DNA from: an uncultured bacterium | GTDB lineage: Bacteria; Bipolaricaulota; Bipolaricaulia; UBA7950; UBA9294 | DNA: 31,568 nt | Reading direction: 5' to 3' | NCBI GenBank assembly: GCA_903859225.1 | Contig: CAIOLV010000001.1 | Coordinates: forward strand, 1 to 31,568 | Part shown: piece by piece, positions 15,967-24,611 of the stretch | Layout: the number at the start of each line of letters is the position of its first letter | Position numbering within the stretch: the stretch's first letter is position 1 | Notes under the pieces: model-generated | What the model saw: the letters and a program-made list of their open reading frames with translations, nothing else | What the model was told of the DNA's origin: nothing | The model's database searches: none | Program-made: the position numbers and the translations under genes

Positions 15967-17815
15967 GATCATCCCGCACAGGATCATCACCGTGGACCTT
16001 GCCAGCGGGTCGACGCGCGAGGAGACCTGTGGTACGAGCGACCTCCAGGCCTTCCTCTGCGGGCGCGGAGCCGCGGCGCACCTCCTGGCGCAGCGCTCGT
16101 TCTGGCGCCACGATCCGCTCGATCCGGCGTCGCCGTTCGTGATGGCGAGCGGCCTGCTCAACGGAACCCCGTGGCCGGCGTCGACGCGCGTCCATATGGC
16201 CTTTCGGTCTCCGCTGACCGGGATCTACGGCTATGCGAACTCCGGCGGATCGCTCGGGCCGCACCTCGCCGCGCACGGGATCCTCGCTCTCGAGTTGGTC
16301 GGACGCGCGGATCGCCCCACGACCGTCGAGGTGAGCGATGCCGGCATCCGACTCTGCGACGCCGAGGACCTCTGGGGAAGAGGCGTGTCTGAGACCACGT
16401 CCTCGCTCCGCGCGGGAAGGCCGTTGGCGGCCGTGGCGTGCATCGGCGTGGCCGGCGAGCGTCGCGTCCCGCTCTCCGCTGTGATGGTGGACGGCGAACG
16501 CGCCGCTGCGCGCTGCGGGGGAGGCGCGGCCCTCGGTGCGAAGAATGTGAAGGCCGTCGTGGTTCACGGAGGAGCCAGGGCGCGGTTTCCGGAGGCGTTC
16601 CTTGCGAGCTGCCGCGCGGCGACGGCGCGGATTCTGGCGACACCCGGCATCGCCGACCTGTCCCGCTGGGGCACTCCGCTCCTCGTCGCGATCAAGAATG
16701 AGCACGGCGACCTCCCCGCGATGAATCACCGCCGGGGCCAAGTCCCGTTCGCCGACCGAATCGACGCCGATGCCCTCGAGGCCTACCGCGTCGAGACGAA
16801 GGGCTGCCCCGGCTGCCCGATCCGCTGCGGTCGCGTCTCGGAGGTCCGATCGGGCGCCCATCGCTCTCGCAGTGCGGGGCCCGAGTACGAGACCGTGGAC
16901 GCCCTCGGTCCGGACTGCCTGTGCGGAGACGTCGAGGCGCTGCTTCATGCCAACGCCCTGTGCAACGAGCTCGGTCTCGACACCATCTCGGTCGGCGCGA
17001 CGATCGCGTTCGCCATGGAGTGCCACGAGAACGGCCTGCTGGACGACGGGGAGTTGGACCTTTCGTGGGGAAACGGAGACACGGTCGTCGCGCTCGTCGA
17101 GCGGATGGCCCGTCGAGAGGGTATCGGCGAATTGCTCTGCGGCGGGGTCCGAGCCGCGGCCCTCGAACTCGGACCGGCCGCCGCGCCCTACGCGCTCCAC
17201 GTGAAGGGGCTCGAGATCCCAGGACAGGAGCCGCGGGTGGCGAAGAGCTTCGGGTTGGGGCACGCCACGTCGAATCGGGGCGCCGATCATCTCTACGCGC
17301 TCCCGACCGTCGATGTCGCCGGACTGGACGGCGCGGCTCGGCGGCTGCTTCCCGACGTCTATCCGCGCGTGCTCGATCCGGACGACGAGACGTCGAAGGC
17401 GGCGCTCGTGCGGTTCGGGGAGGACTACTGCGCCGTCTCCGATGCCCTCGGCGTATGCAAATTCACGACGACGGAGATGTACGCGCTCGATCCGGAGCAT
17501 CTGGCCGACGCGCTCGGAGTGCTCGGGATGTCCTTCGACGCGGCGCACCTCCTCGAGGCGGGAGAGCGCATCGTCAACCTCGAGCGGCTCCTGAACGCGC
17601 ACCTCGGCGTCGAAGCGCACGACGACACGCTGCCGGCGCGGTTCACCGACGAGGCGCTGTGCGTCGAGCGCCAGGGTGGGGTGGACGCCCACCGGATTCA
17701 TTCACTCTCGTCAATGATCGAGGAGTACTACCGCCTGCGCGGCTGGGCGGCGGACGGGCTTCCGACAGCGCTGACACTGGAGCGGCTCCGCCTCGCCGAG
17801 TGGAGGCCATCGTGA
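15953..17815 (+). CDS. Aldehyde:ferredoxin oxidoreductase, tungsten pterin family (AOR-1)
   Basis: A 620-residue member of the tungsten-containing aldehyde:ferredoxin oxidoreductase family, which oxidises aldehydes to acids (or the reverse) with ferredoxin in the cytoplasm. Four Fe-S cysteines are present: C285, C288, C292 (CPGCPIRC) and C502 (LGVCKF). The pterin-binding GHATSNRGADHL block (436-447) and the PEYET glutamate (310-314) are also present. In the N-terminal domain the LK.AG sequence of typical AORs is LAAHG (105-109), so this copy is more divergent than its neighbour. Start ATG 15953 lies inside the mch end; the stop overlaps the next AOR as GTGA. The tandem pair may form a hetero-oligomer or have different substrates. 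Confidence 0.85.
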   Translation: MNSREIIPHRIITVDLASGSTREETCGTSDLQAFLCGRGAAAHLLAQRSFWRHDPLDPASPFVMASGLLNGTPWPASTRVHMAFRSPLTGIYGYANSGGSLGPHLAAHGILALELVGRADRPTTVEVSDAGIRLCDAEDLWGRGVSETTSSLRAGRPLAAVACIGVAGERRVPLSAVMVDGERAAARCGGGAALGAKNVKAVVVHGGARARFPEAFLASCRAATARILATPGIADLSRWGTPLLVAIKNEHGDLPAMNHRRGQVPFADRIDADALEAYRVETKGCPGCPIRCGRVSEVRSGAHRSRSAGPEYETVDALGPDCLCGDVEALLHANALCNELGLDTISVGATIAFAMECHENGLLDDGELDLSWGNGDTVVALVERMARREGIGELLCGGVRAAALELGPAAAPYALHVKGLEIPGQEPRVAKSFGLGHATSNRGADHLYALPTVDVAGLDGAARRLLPDVYPRVLDPDDETSKAALVRFGEDYCAVSDALGVCKFTTTEMYALDPEHLADALGVLGMSFDAAHLLEAGERIVNLERLLNAHLGVEAHDDTLPARFTDEALCVERQGGVDAHRIHSLSSMIEEYYRLRGWAADGLPTALTLERLRLAEWRPS

Positions 17816-19725
17816 CGGCATTCCACGGCGGCTACGTCGGTGTCGTGTTGGACGTCGACCTCACAAAGCGACGCGTCGCATCGCGGCCCCTCGATCCCGC
17901 TCTCGCGCGCCGCGTCCTCGGGGGAAGCGGGCTGGGAGCAGAGGTTCTCTGGGACGAGGTCGGGCCCGACGTGGATCCTCTGTCGCCGGAGGCCGTCCTC
18001 ATCGTGGCGACCGGACCGCTCACGGGCACGCCGTGGCCGTGCTCCGGCCGAACGGAGGCCGTCGCCCGTTCGCCGCTGACCGGCATCTACGGCGACTCGA
18101 ATGCAGGGGGAACGTTCGGTCCTGGGCTCAAGTCTGCGGGATTCGATGCGATCGTCGTCCGCGGCGGCTCGACGGACCCGGTGGTTCTGCGCATCGCCGA
18201 CGGGCGCGCGACGATCGACGACGCGGGCAGCGTCTGGGGTCTCGACACGGTCGAGACGGAGGCGGCATTGCGTGCTCGGTACGCTGCGCCTGCGCTGCAG
18301 GTGGCGTCGATCGGACCGGCCGGCGAGCGCGGCGTTCGCTTCGCGTCGATTCAGGCGACGCCCAATCGAAGCTTCGGCCGATGCGGACTCGGCGCGGTGA
18401 TGGGTGCGAAAGGTCTGAAGGCGATCGCGGTGTCCGGCTCGAGGCGCGTGCCGATCGCCGAGCCGGCGGCGTTCGCAGAGCTGGCGAAGACGATGCACGC
18501 CCGCATCCGAGCTAACGCGATGTTCCCGGCGTGCTCGCGTTACGGCACTCCCGGTCTCGTGCGGGTCGTGAACGAGATCGGTCGCTTCCCGACGCGCAAC
18601 TTCCAGGACGGCGAGTTTGCCGGAGCCGAGGCGATCAGCGGAGAAGCGCTGCGAGAACGGTTCTTCGTCGCGGACGCGGGATGCTTCGCCTGTCCGGTGC
18701 GTTGCGACAAGGTGTACCGCATCTCGAGCGGACGGTTTGCCGGCGTCGAGACGTCGAGCGTCGAGTACGAGACGCTCAATGCCTTCGGGGCGGGGCTCGG
18801 GAACGCGGATCTCGAACTCATCCTCTACGCGAACGAGCGCTGCGACCGCCTGGGGCTCGACACGATCTCTGCCGGCCGGGCGATCGGCTTCGCGATGGAA
18901 CTGGTCGAGCGCGGCGTCGTGTCGCGCGAGGATCTCGGAGGACTCAGCGGGATGTGGGGAGACGAAGCGACGATCGTCGGGCTCCTAGACTGCATCGCCG
19001 CTCGCGACGGGATCGGCGACGTGCTGGCCGACGGGGTCCGCCGAGCCGCCGTAGCTTTCGGTGCCGCGGCGGCGCCGTACGCGATGGAGGTCAAAGGGAT
19101 GGAGATCCCTGCGCAGGACGGACGCGCGCAGCAGTCGATGGGACTGGCGCACATCACCTCGAACCGCGGCGCGGATCACCTGAAGGCGTTTCCGACGATC
19201 GACGAGACCGGGAACCCTGATGAAGTCGCGCGGCGGTACGGGTCGCAGTACCTGCCGGAGATGGCCGATCCCCACGCGACGCGGCACAAGGCGCTGCTCG
19301 TGAAGGACGGCGAGGACTTTGGTGCGGTCGTCGACTCTGTTGGGGTCTGCAAATCCGGCGGGACGTTCGTCATGGCTGAGATCTACTGGACCGACATCGC
19401 GGCTGGCGTTTCCGCCGCCACCGGGTGGCGGCTCGAAGAGTCGGAGCTGCGGGTGATTGGAGAACGGATCGTCAACCTGACCCGTGCCTACAACGGCCGC
19501 CTCGGGGTGACGCGGGCCGACGATCGTCTTCCGGACCGTCTGACTCACGAGCCATCCCCGGCCCGCGGAGCGCGCGGCCACGTGGCGCACGCTGAGGAGC
19601 TGCTCGACGAGTACTACGGCCTGCGCGGCTGGGATGCTGCACGGGGATGGCCGACAGAAGAGACGCTCGACCGCCTCGGGCTCGGCGATGCGCGGCTCGC
19701 TCTCTGGGGGCAAGGCGATGGATAG
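17812..19725 (+). CDS. Aldehyde:ferredoxin oxidoreductase, tungsten pterin family (AOR-2)
   Basis: The second AOR, 637 residues. It starts at GTG 17812, overlapping AOR-1 by four bases, with GGAGG 5 bases upstream; the frame is open for hundreds of bases before this but those bases code for AOR-1 in another frame. It keeps the family consensus better: GPGLKSAGFDAIVV (104-117), the CFACPVRC cluster ligands C291, C294, C298, with C513 (VGVCK) as the fourth, SVEYET (316-321) and HITSNRGADHL (447-457). The C-terminal EYYGLRGWD signature is present. It would transfer electrons from an aldehyde to ferredoxin. The stop overlaps the next gene by eight bases. Confidence 0.93.
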   Translation: MTAFHGGYVGVVLDVDLTKRRVASRPLDPALARRVLGGSGLGAEVLWDEVGPDVDPLSPEAVLIVATGPLTGTPWPCSGRTEAVARSPLTGIYGDSNAGGTFGPGLKSAGFDAIVVRGGSTDPVVLRIADGRATIDDAGSVWGLDTVETEAALRARYAAPALQVASIGPAGERGVRFASIQATPNRSFGRCGLGAVMGAKGLKAIAVSGSRRVPIAEPAAFAELAKTMHARIRANAMFPACSRYGTPGLVRVVNEIGRFPTRNFQDGEFAGAEAISGEALRERFFVADAGCFACPVRCDKVYRISSGRFAGVETSSVEYETLNAFGAGLGNADLELILYANERCDRLGLDTISAGRAIGFAMELVERGVVSREDLGGLSGMWGDEATIVGLLDCIAARDGIGDVLADGVRRAAVAFGAAAAPYAMEVKGMEIPAQDGRAQQSMGLAHITSNRGADHLKAFPTIDETGNPDEVARRYGSQYLPEMADPHATRHKALLVKDGEDFGAVVDSVGVCKSGGTFVMAEIYWTDIAAGVSAATGWRLEESELRVIGERIVNLTRAYNGRLGVTRADDRLPDRLTHEPSPARGARGHVAHAEELLDEYYGLRGWDAARGWPTEETLDRLGLGDARLALWGQGDG

Positions 19726-21052
19726 GCGGATCGTGCTCGGGGCAGCGGTTCTCGCGGGCGCGGACGCGTCCCTGCGACTGGATTGCGGCGTGCTGATCGA
19801 AGGCGCGCGGATCGTCGCCGTGGGCCCGAACGCCCAGTTGACCGCTCACGCGGGCGATGCCGAGATCCTCGACGCGCGCGACCTCATTCTCTGCCCCGGA
19901 TGGGTGAACGCCCATCATCACGCTTACGGCCTTCTCGCCCACGGAATCCCGATCGCGGGCGACGCGCCTCGCGGGTTCGACCGCTTCCTTTCCGACCTCT
20001 GGTGGCCGCGCGTCGAGGATCGGCTTGACGGGAGCATGATCGAGGCGGCGATGGCGGTCTCGTGCGCCGACATGATTCGCTCGGGGTTCACGGCGTTTTG
20101 TGACGTCCTGGAGGCGCCGCTGGCCGGGACGGGCGTTCTCGACCTCGAAGCGCGCGCCGTCGAACGCGCCGGGTTGCGGGCCGCCCTCTGCCTTGAGGCA
20201 TCGGAGCGACATGGCGCCGAAGTTGGCCGGCAGGCGCTGTGGGAGAACGAGCGGTTCGCCCGGGAGCGTGGGCGCGACGGACTCGTTCGCGGGATGCAGT
20301 GCCTTCACACGAGCTTCACCTGCTCGGAGGGGTTTGTGCGCGCGGCGAAGGAGAGCGCGGCCCGCGCCGGCTGCGATCTGCATCTTCACCTCTCGGAAAG
20401 CGCCTACGAGCCAAAGGAGTGCCTGCGGCGTCACGGCGTGCGCCCGGTTCACTGGTACGACCAACTGGGGTTCTGGGACGAGACGGTGCTGGCTTCGCAG
20501 GTCGTGGCGGTGACCGACGACGAGATCGCGCGGCTCGCCGAGCGTCGCGTCCGCATCGCCCACATGCCGCTCTCGAACTGCGAAGTAGGAGGAGGCATCG
20601 CGCCCATCCCGCAGATGATCGAGCGCGGCCTCGAACCAGGACTCGGAACCGACGGGTACATCAACGATCCGTTCGAAGTGATGCGCGGCGCGTTCCTCCT
20701 CCACAAAGGGGCGGCGCGAGATGCGTCGGTGATGCCGGCGCGGACGGTGCTGGGCATGGCGACGGCGTGGGGCGCCCGGGCGATCGGGTTTCCCGAGGCG
20801 GGAGCCCTCGCGCCGGGGCACCCGGCCGACCTCATCGGAATCGACGACGCTCCGGGCACGCCGCTCACAGCAGACAACGTCGCGGACCAGCTCGTTCTCT
20901 TCCGCGGGCGCGGCGACGTCAAGCTGACGATCGTGGCCGGTCGAGTGCTCTTCCGTAACGGAGTGGTCGAGACGATGGACGAAGGAGCCGTCCGAGCGGC
21001 CGCGCGCCTCGAAGTGGCGCGACTCTGGGCGGGAAGGGGGCGCGGTGGTTGA
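19718..21052 (+). CDS. Amidohydrolase, SsnA/TrzN-type, with altered active site
   Basis: A metal-dependent amidohydrolase of 444 residues related to SsnA, guanine deaminase-like and chlorohydrolase proteins, which deaminate or dechlorinate N-heterocycles. The metal motif is NAHHHAYG with H66 and H68, followed by H224 and E227 (HLHLSE) and D312 (GTDG). In relatives a histidine follows in an AHCVHL-type segment before the DDEI helix; here that segment reads ASQVVAV, with Q261 in its place. The protein may thus use a different mechanism or be a regulatory partner of the second amidohydrolase at 22097. ATG 19718 overlaps the AOR-2 end. The substrate is unknown. Confidence 0.83.
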   Translation: MDRRIVLGAAVLAGADASLRLDCGVLIEGARIVAVGPNAQLTAHAGDAEILDARDLILCPGWVNAHHHAYGLLAHGIPIAGDAPRGFDRFLSDLWWPRVEDRLDGSMIEAAMAVSCADMIRSGFTAFCDVLEAPLAGTGVLDLEARAVERAGLRAALCLEASERHGAEVGRQALWENERFARERGRDGLVRGMQCLHTSFTCSEGFVRAAKESAARAGCDLHLHLSESAYEPKECLRRHGVRPVHWYDQLGFWDETVLASQVVAVTDDEIARLAERRVRIAHMPLSNCEVGGGIAPIPQMIERGLEPGLGTDGYINDPFEVMRGAFLLHKGAARDASVMPARTVLGMATAWGARAIGFPEAGALAPGHPADLIGIDDAPGTPLTADNVADQLVLFRGRGDVKLTIVAGRVLFRNGVVETMDEGAVRAAARLEVARLWAGRGRGG

Positions 21053-22100
21053 TCTGCGAGTCGACCTTGCCGGCCTCACGCTCGTGAATCCGCTTGTGCT
21101 GGCGTCGGGCCCTCTGTCGTGGAACGGTGACGCGATCGTCCGCGCGCACTGCGCCGGAGCGGCGGCGATCGTGACGAAAACGATCCGCCGCGCTGCGGCG
21201 CGTTCGCCGCGGCCGCACATCGCCGCAACTCCTCACGGGGTTCTGAACACGGAGCGTTGGTCGGACCTCGAAGCGAGGCAGTGGATCGACCACGAGATCC
21301 CGCGAGCGAAGGACGGGGGCGCAACGGTGATCGCGAGCCTGGGACTCGCCGTGGACGACGTCGTGGCGCTGGCCGAAGAACTCGAGCGGGCAGGAGCCGA
21401 TGCCCTCGAGGTCGTGTCGTACGACGAGGCCGTCCTCCCGAGCATGGTGAGCGCAGCGGTCGAGCGAGTGCGGATCCCCGTGCTTGCGAAGCTTGGCGTC
21501 AACGGGTGCGATCTCGCAGGCACCGCGCGACGGTGCGCCGAATCCGGCGCGAGCGGCATCACGGCGATCGACTCCGTCGGCCCGACGTTGCGCGTCGACC
21601 TCGCGCGTCGCCGCCCCGTTCTCGGAGCAGATTCCGCATGGTGGTCCGGTCCGGCGATCCTGCCGATCGCGCTGCACGCCGTGCACGTCCTCCGCGGCGC
21701 CGTCGCCGTGCCCATCGTGGGGACGGGGGGCGTGGCGGATGCAGACGCGGCGATCGAGATGCTGTTCGCCGGGGCCAGCGCCGTCGGGCTGTGCAGCGCT
21801 CCTCTCGTTGAGGGCCTCGGCGTCTTTTCGCGGATGCGCGAGCGGATGGCACAGCGTTTGGACGAGCTCGGCATCGCGTCCGCCCATGATGCGATCGGCG
21901 CGATGGAACGAGAGACTGCCGCGGGGTTCGCAATGGCGTTGGACGATGCGGCGTGCACGCACTGTGGCGCCTGCGTTCGGGTCTGTCCATACGCTGCGCG
22001 GCGAGGTCCTGGCGTCGTCGAAGCCGCGTGCCGCGGCTGCGGGTTGTGCGTCTCCATCTGCCCGGCAGGCGCGCTGGCGTGGGAAAGGGGTGAACGATGA
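21045..22100 (+). CDS. DHODH-like flavoprotein with C-terminal two-[4Fe-4S] ferredoxin domain (PreA-like)
   Basis: A 351-residue FMN TIM-barrel protein fused to a ferredoxin tail. FMN-binding signs are K45 (VTKT), K149 (LAKLGVN) and the GTGG phosphate loop (226-229); SGPAILPIAL (201-210) is DHODH-like. The tail has C304, C307, C310, C314 and C329, C332, C335, C339, two full [4Fe-4S] sets. The layout resembles the PreA subunit of dihydropyrimidine dehydrogenase. The SCPN substrate loop of the family reads VSYDE (124-128), however, and the NT pair reads DS (176-177), so a pyrimidine substrate is doubtful. Start GTG 21045 overlaps the previous gene. No PreT gene is adjacent. Confidence 0.85.
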   Translation: MVDLRVDLAGLTLVNPLVLASGPLSWNGDAIVRAHCAGAAAIVTKTIRRAAARSPRPHIAATPHGVLNTERWSDLEARQWIDHEIPRAKDGGATVIASLGLAVDDVVALAEELERAGADALEVVSYDEAVLPSMVSAAVERVRIPVLAKLGVNGCDLAGTARRCAESGASGITAIDSVGPTLRVDLARRRPVLGADSAWWSGPAILPIALHAVHVLRGAVAVPIVGTGGVADADAAIEMLFAGASAVGLCSAPLVEGLGVFSRMRERMAQRLDELGIASAHDAIGAMERETAAGFAMALDDAACTHCGACVRVCPYAARRGPGVVEAACRGCGLCVSICPAGALAWERGER

Positions 22101-23425
22101 TCCTTGTGCGGGGAGCCTCGTACGTCGTGCGCGATGCCGATCGCGTCGAGCGGGATGTGGACGTTCTCATCGACGGAGATCGCATAGTCAAGGTGGGCCA
22201 CGTCGACATCCGCCGCCTCGCGCCGGACACGGAGATCCTCGAAGGCCGCGGCCGCGCGCTGGTACCGGGGTTCGTCAATGCGCATACCCACCTGTATCAG
22301 TCCATGCTCAAGGGGCGGCGCGACGATCTCTCGCTCGTCGACTGGTGCGAGCAGGTCACGTTCCCGTTCGTTCGCCGTGTGCTCGACGATGCGTGGCACC
22401 ATGGGCGCGTCGAGGTCGGACGCCTTTGGTCGTCCCTAGCGGCCATCGAGATGATCCGCAGCGGGATCACGACGTTCGTCGACATGGACATGGACCTCGA
22501 CGGCGTGATCTCGGCGTGGGTCGAGATCGGCATCCGCGGTGTCGCGGCGATGGAACTCGTCGATCGTTGGGTGCCGCAGGACCTGATGCTGTCGCTCGAG
22601 AGGACCAAGGACGACGCACGGCGTCTGATCGAGACGTGGCACCGGGTTCCGAGAGAGAGCCCGCTCGTGACCGTGTTCCTCGGCCCGTCGGCGCCGTTCA
22701 CGTCGAGCGACGACCTCTTGCGGTTCATCCGTGACGAGGCCGATGCGCACGATCTCGGGATCCAGACGCACGTGTCGGAGACGGCGTGGGAGGTCGACGA
22801 GTCGGTGCGGCGGACCGGCAAGACGCCGCTCGCTTACCTCGAGTCGATCGGCTTCCTCACGAGTCCGATCACGGCCGCGCACTGCGTCCACCTGACCGAG
22901 GGTGAGATCGAGCTTGCGGCGCGGCGCGACGTCGCCGTGATCTACAACCCGAAGAGCAACATGAAGCTTGGGAGCGGCATCGCGCCGATCGTCGCCCTGC
23001 AACGAGCCGGAGCGACGATCGCGCTCGGCACGGACGGCGCGGCGTCGAACGACCTCCTCGACCCGTTCGAGGAAATGCGCGCTGCGGTGCTCTTGCAGAA
23101 GGTGGCGGCGGGCGATCCGACGGCGCTTGGGGCGCGGGACGCCTTCCGCTTCGCCACCGAAGGCGGGGCGCGCGCGTGCCGGATCGACGCAGGCACGATC
23201 GATGAGGGGCGGCTCGCCGACCTTGTCCTCATCGACCTCGGCGAAGCACACCTCTTCCGCCTGACGGACGAGATCGTGCCGGCGCTCGTGTACTGCGCGC
23301 GGGCGGACGACGTCGAATCCGTCGTCGTCAACGGGCGGCTGGTGATGAAGGAGAGACGGATGTTGACGGTGGACGAGCGGGCTGTGTTGGCCGAAGCGAA
23401 GAGAGTGGGTGAACGATATGCGTGA
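22097..23425 (+). CDS. Amidohydrolase, MtaD/TrzN-type deaminase
   Basis: A 442-residue amidohydrolase of the 5'-methylthioadenosine/S-adenosylhomocysteine deaminase and chlorohydrolase group. The mononuclear metal site is complete: H63 and H65 (NAHTH), H225 with E228 (THVSE), H262 (AHCVH) and D313 (GTDG). It would deaminate a purine-like or triazine-like ring. It starts as ATGA over the stop of the flavoprotein, with AAGGGGTGA as ribosome site, and ends 8 bases into the FAD oxidase gene. It is a distant paralogue of the 19718 protein, which has lost one catalytic histidine that this copy retains. Confidence 0.9.
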   Translation: MILVRGASYVVRDADRVERDVDVLIDGDRIVKVGHVDIRRLAPDTEILEGRGRALVPGFVNAHTHLYQSMLKGRRDDLSLVDWCEQVTFPFVRRVLDDAWHHGRVEVGRLWSSLAAIEMIRSGITTFVDMDMDLDGVISAWVEIGIRGVAAMELVDRWVPQDLMLSLERTKDDARRLIETWHRVPRESPLVTVFLGPSAPFTSSDDLLRFIRDEADAHDLGIQTHVSETAWEVDESVRRTGKTPLAYLESIGFLTSPITAAHCVHLTEGEIELAARRDVAVIYNPKSNMKLGSGIAPIVALQRAGATIALGTDGAASNDLLDPFEEMRAAVLLQKVAAGDPTALGARDAFRFATEGGARACRIDAGTIDEGRLADLVLIDLGEAHLFRLTDEIVPALVYCARADDVESVVVNGRLVMKERRMLTVDERAVLAEAKRVGERYA

Positions 23426-24611
23426 AGACCTGACCGGGGCGATGGCGCGGATCGTCGGAGAGGCGAACGTCTCCGACCGGCTCGTCGATCGGATCTGCTA
23501 CTCGCGGGACTGCGGGCCGGACCCGGCGGGCATTCCCGCCGTCGTGGCGCGACCGTCGACGACCGAGGAAGTGGCCGCCGTGCTCCGCTGGGCGGACGAG
23601 CACCGCCACGCGCTGTACACGCGCGGCCGGGCCACGACGTTTCTCGGCAGCGGTGTGAAGGAAGGCGTGATCTTGCTCGATACGACGCGGATGAATCGGA
23701 TCGAGCGGATCGATACGGCGGCCGGCTATGTCGACGTCCAGGCGGGTGCCATCTGGCATGGGATCGACGCCGACCTTCGTCGTGTCGGGTGGGAACTCGG
23801 CGTTCCCGGAGGCGGCGGGCTGTTCTCGTGCACCATCGGCGGCACGGTAGCCGTGAACGCGATCCCGCACGGCGCGACCGAGTACGGGATGACGGGCGAC
23901 CATGTCCTCGCGCTGGAGGTCGTCCTCGCGAACGGCACCGTCATTCGCACGGGTTCCTGGGCCAATCCTGCGTCGGAGCCGATTGAGCGCAACGCCAACG
24001 GCCCTGACTTCGCCGGCCTCTTCATCGGCTCGTACGGGATCCTCGGCGTGATCACGCGGGTCGTCTACCGGATTCGCCGCGCGCCCGAGTCCGAACTCTT
24101 CCGGTTCTACGCGTTTGACGACTACCGCGACCTCGTGGCCGCGGCGGGCGGGATCCAGGGACGCGGCGCGGCGACGTTCCTCGTCGGTCTGTTCGGCGGG
24201 CCGAAGCCCGCGGGAGAAGAGGGAGATGCATTCTTTCACGTGATCGTTCGCGATCGCTCCGCGGTGGCTGAGGGTCGCATGCATGAAGCGGAGGCGATCG
24301 CCGAGTCCCACGGCGGACGTCCGCGTCCGGCCGAAGGGACGCGCCACTACTGGCAGGAGCACATGTACTCGTGGCTCCGTAATACGGGACCGAGCGCGTA
24401 CTACAGCGATCGACCGTTCTTCTGCCCCGAGGTAGCGGGGTTCGTCTCGACGCCCGGACTGGCGGACGCCGTCGCCCTCTTCCGGACGATGAGAGCCGAG
24501 CGAGAGGCCGAGTTCGAGCAATACGGGATCCGCGTCAAGGGAGTTGACGCCTACTTCGCGCGCAACGGCGCGTACCTGTGGATCGACACGCTCTACGACG
24601 AGCGGCGATAG
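23418..24611 (+). CDS. GlcD-like FAD-binding oxidase, interrupted by in-frame TAG
   Basis: The main part (397 residues) of a flavin dehydrogenase of the FAD_binding_4/FAD-oxidase-C family, relatives of glycolate and D-lactate dehydrogenase GlcD. The FAD domain (about 40-220) contains IPAVVARPSTTEEV, GVPGGGGLFSCTIGGTVAVN and YGMTGDHVLALEVVLANG. The C-terminal cap domain follows. A TAG at 24609-24611 ends the frame before the expected C-terminus; the same frame continues to 24827 with a typical C-terminal block. ATG 23418 is preferred, with GGGTGA 5 bases upstream; GTG 23409 is an alternative. It is encoded next to a GlcF-like protein and would pass electrons to it. Confidence 0.85.
   Translation: MREDLTGAMARIVGEANVSDRLVDRICYSRDCGPDPAGIPAVVARPSTTEEVAAVLRWADEHRHALYTRGRATTFLGSGVKEGVILLDTTRMNRIERIDTAAGYVDVQAGAIWHGIDADLRRVGWELGVPGGGGLFSCTIGGTVAVNAIPHGATEYGMTGDHVLALEVVLANGTVIRTGSWANPASEPIERNANGPDFAGLFIGSYGILGVITRVVYRIRRAPESELFRFYAFDDYRDLVAAAGGIQGRGAATFLVGLFGGPKPAGEEGDAFFHVIVRDRSAVAEGRMHEAEAIAESHGGRPRPAEGTRHYWQEHMYSWLRNTGPSAYYSDRPFFCPEVAGFVSTPGLADAVALFRTMRAEREAEFEQYGIRVKGVDAYFARNGAYLWIDTLYDERR

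Noticed and set aside
15827..17701. 624-codon open frame on the minus strand
   Set aside because: Antisense to AOR-1, which has complete Fe-S and pterin motifs; the minus frame has none.
16921..17811. Upstream extension of the AOR-2 frame
   Set aside because: Overlaps AOR-1 in another frame, is Arg-rich and unlike any AOR N-terminus; GTG 17812 has a ribosome site and gives the family length.
24609..24611. TAG read as pyrrolysine
   Set aside because: The protein is not a methylamine methyltransferase, many other genes here end with TAG, and no pyl genes are in the window. Kept only as one thing to exclude.
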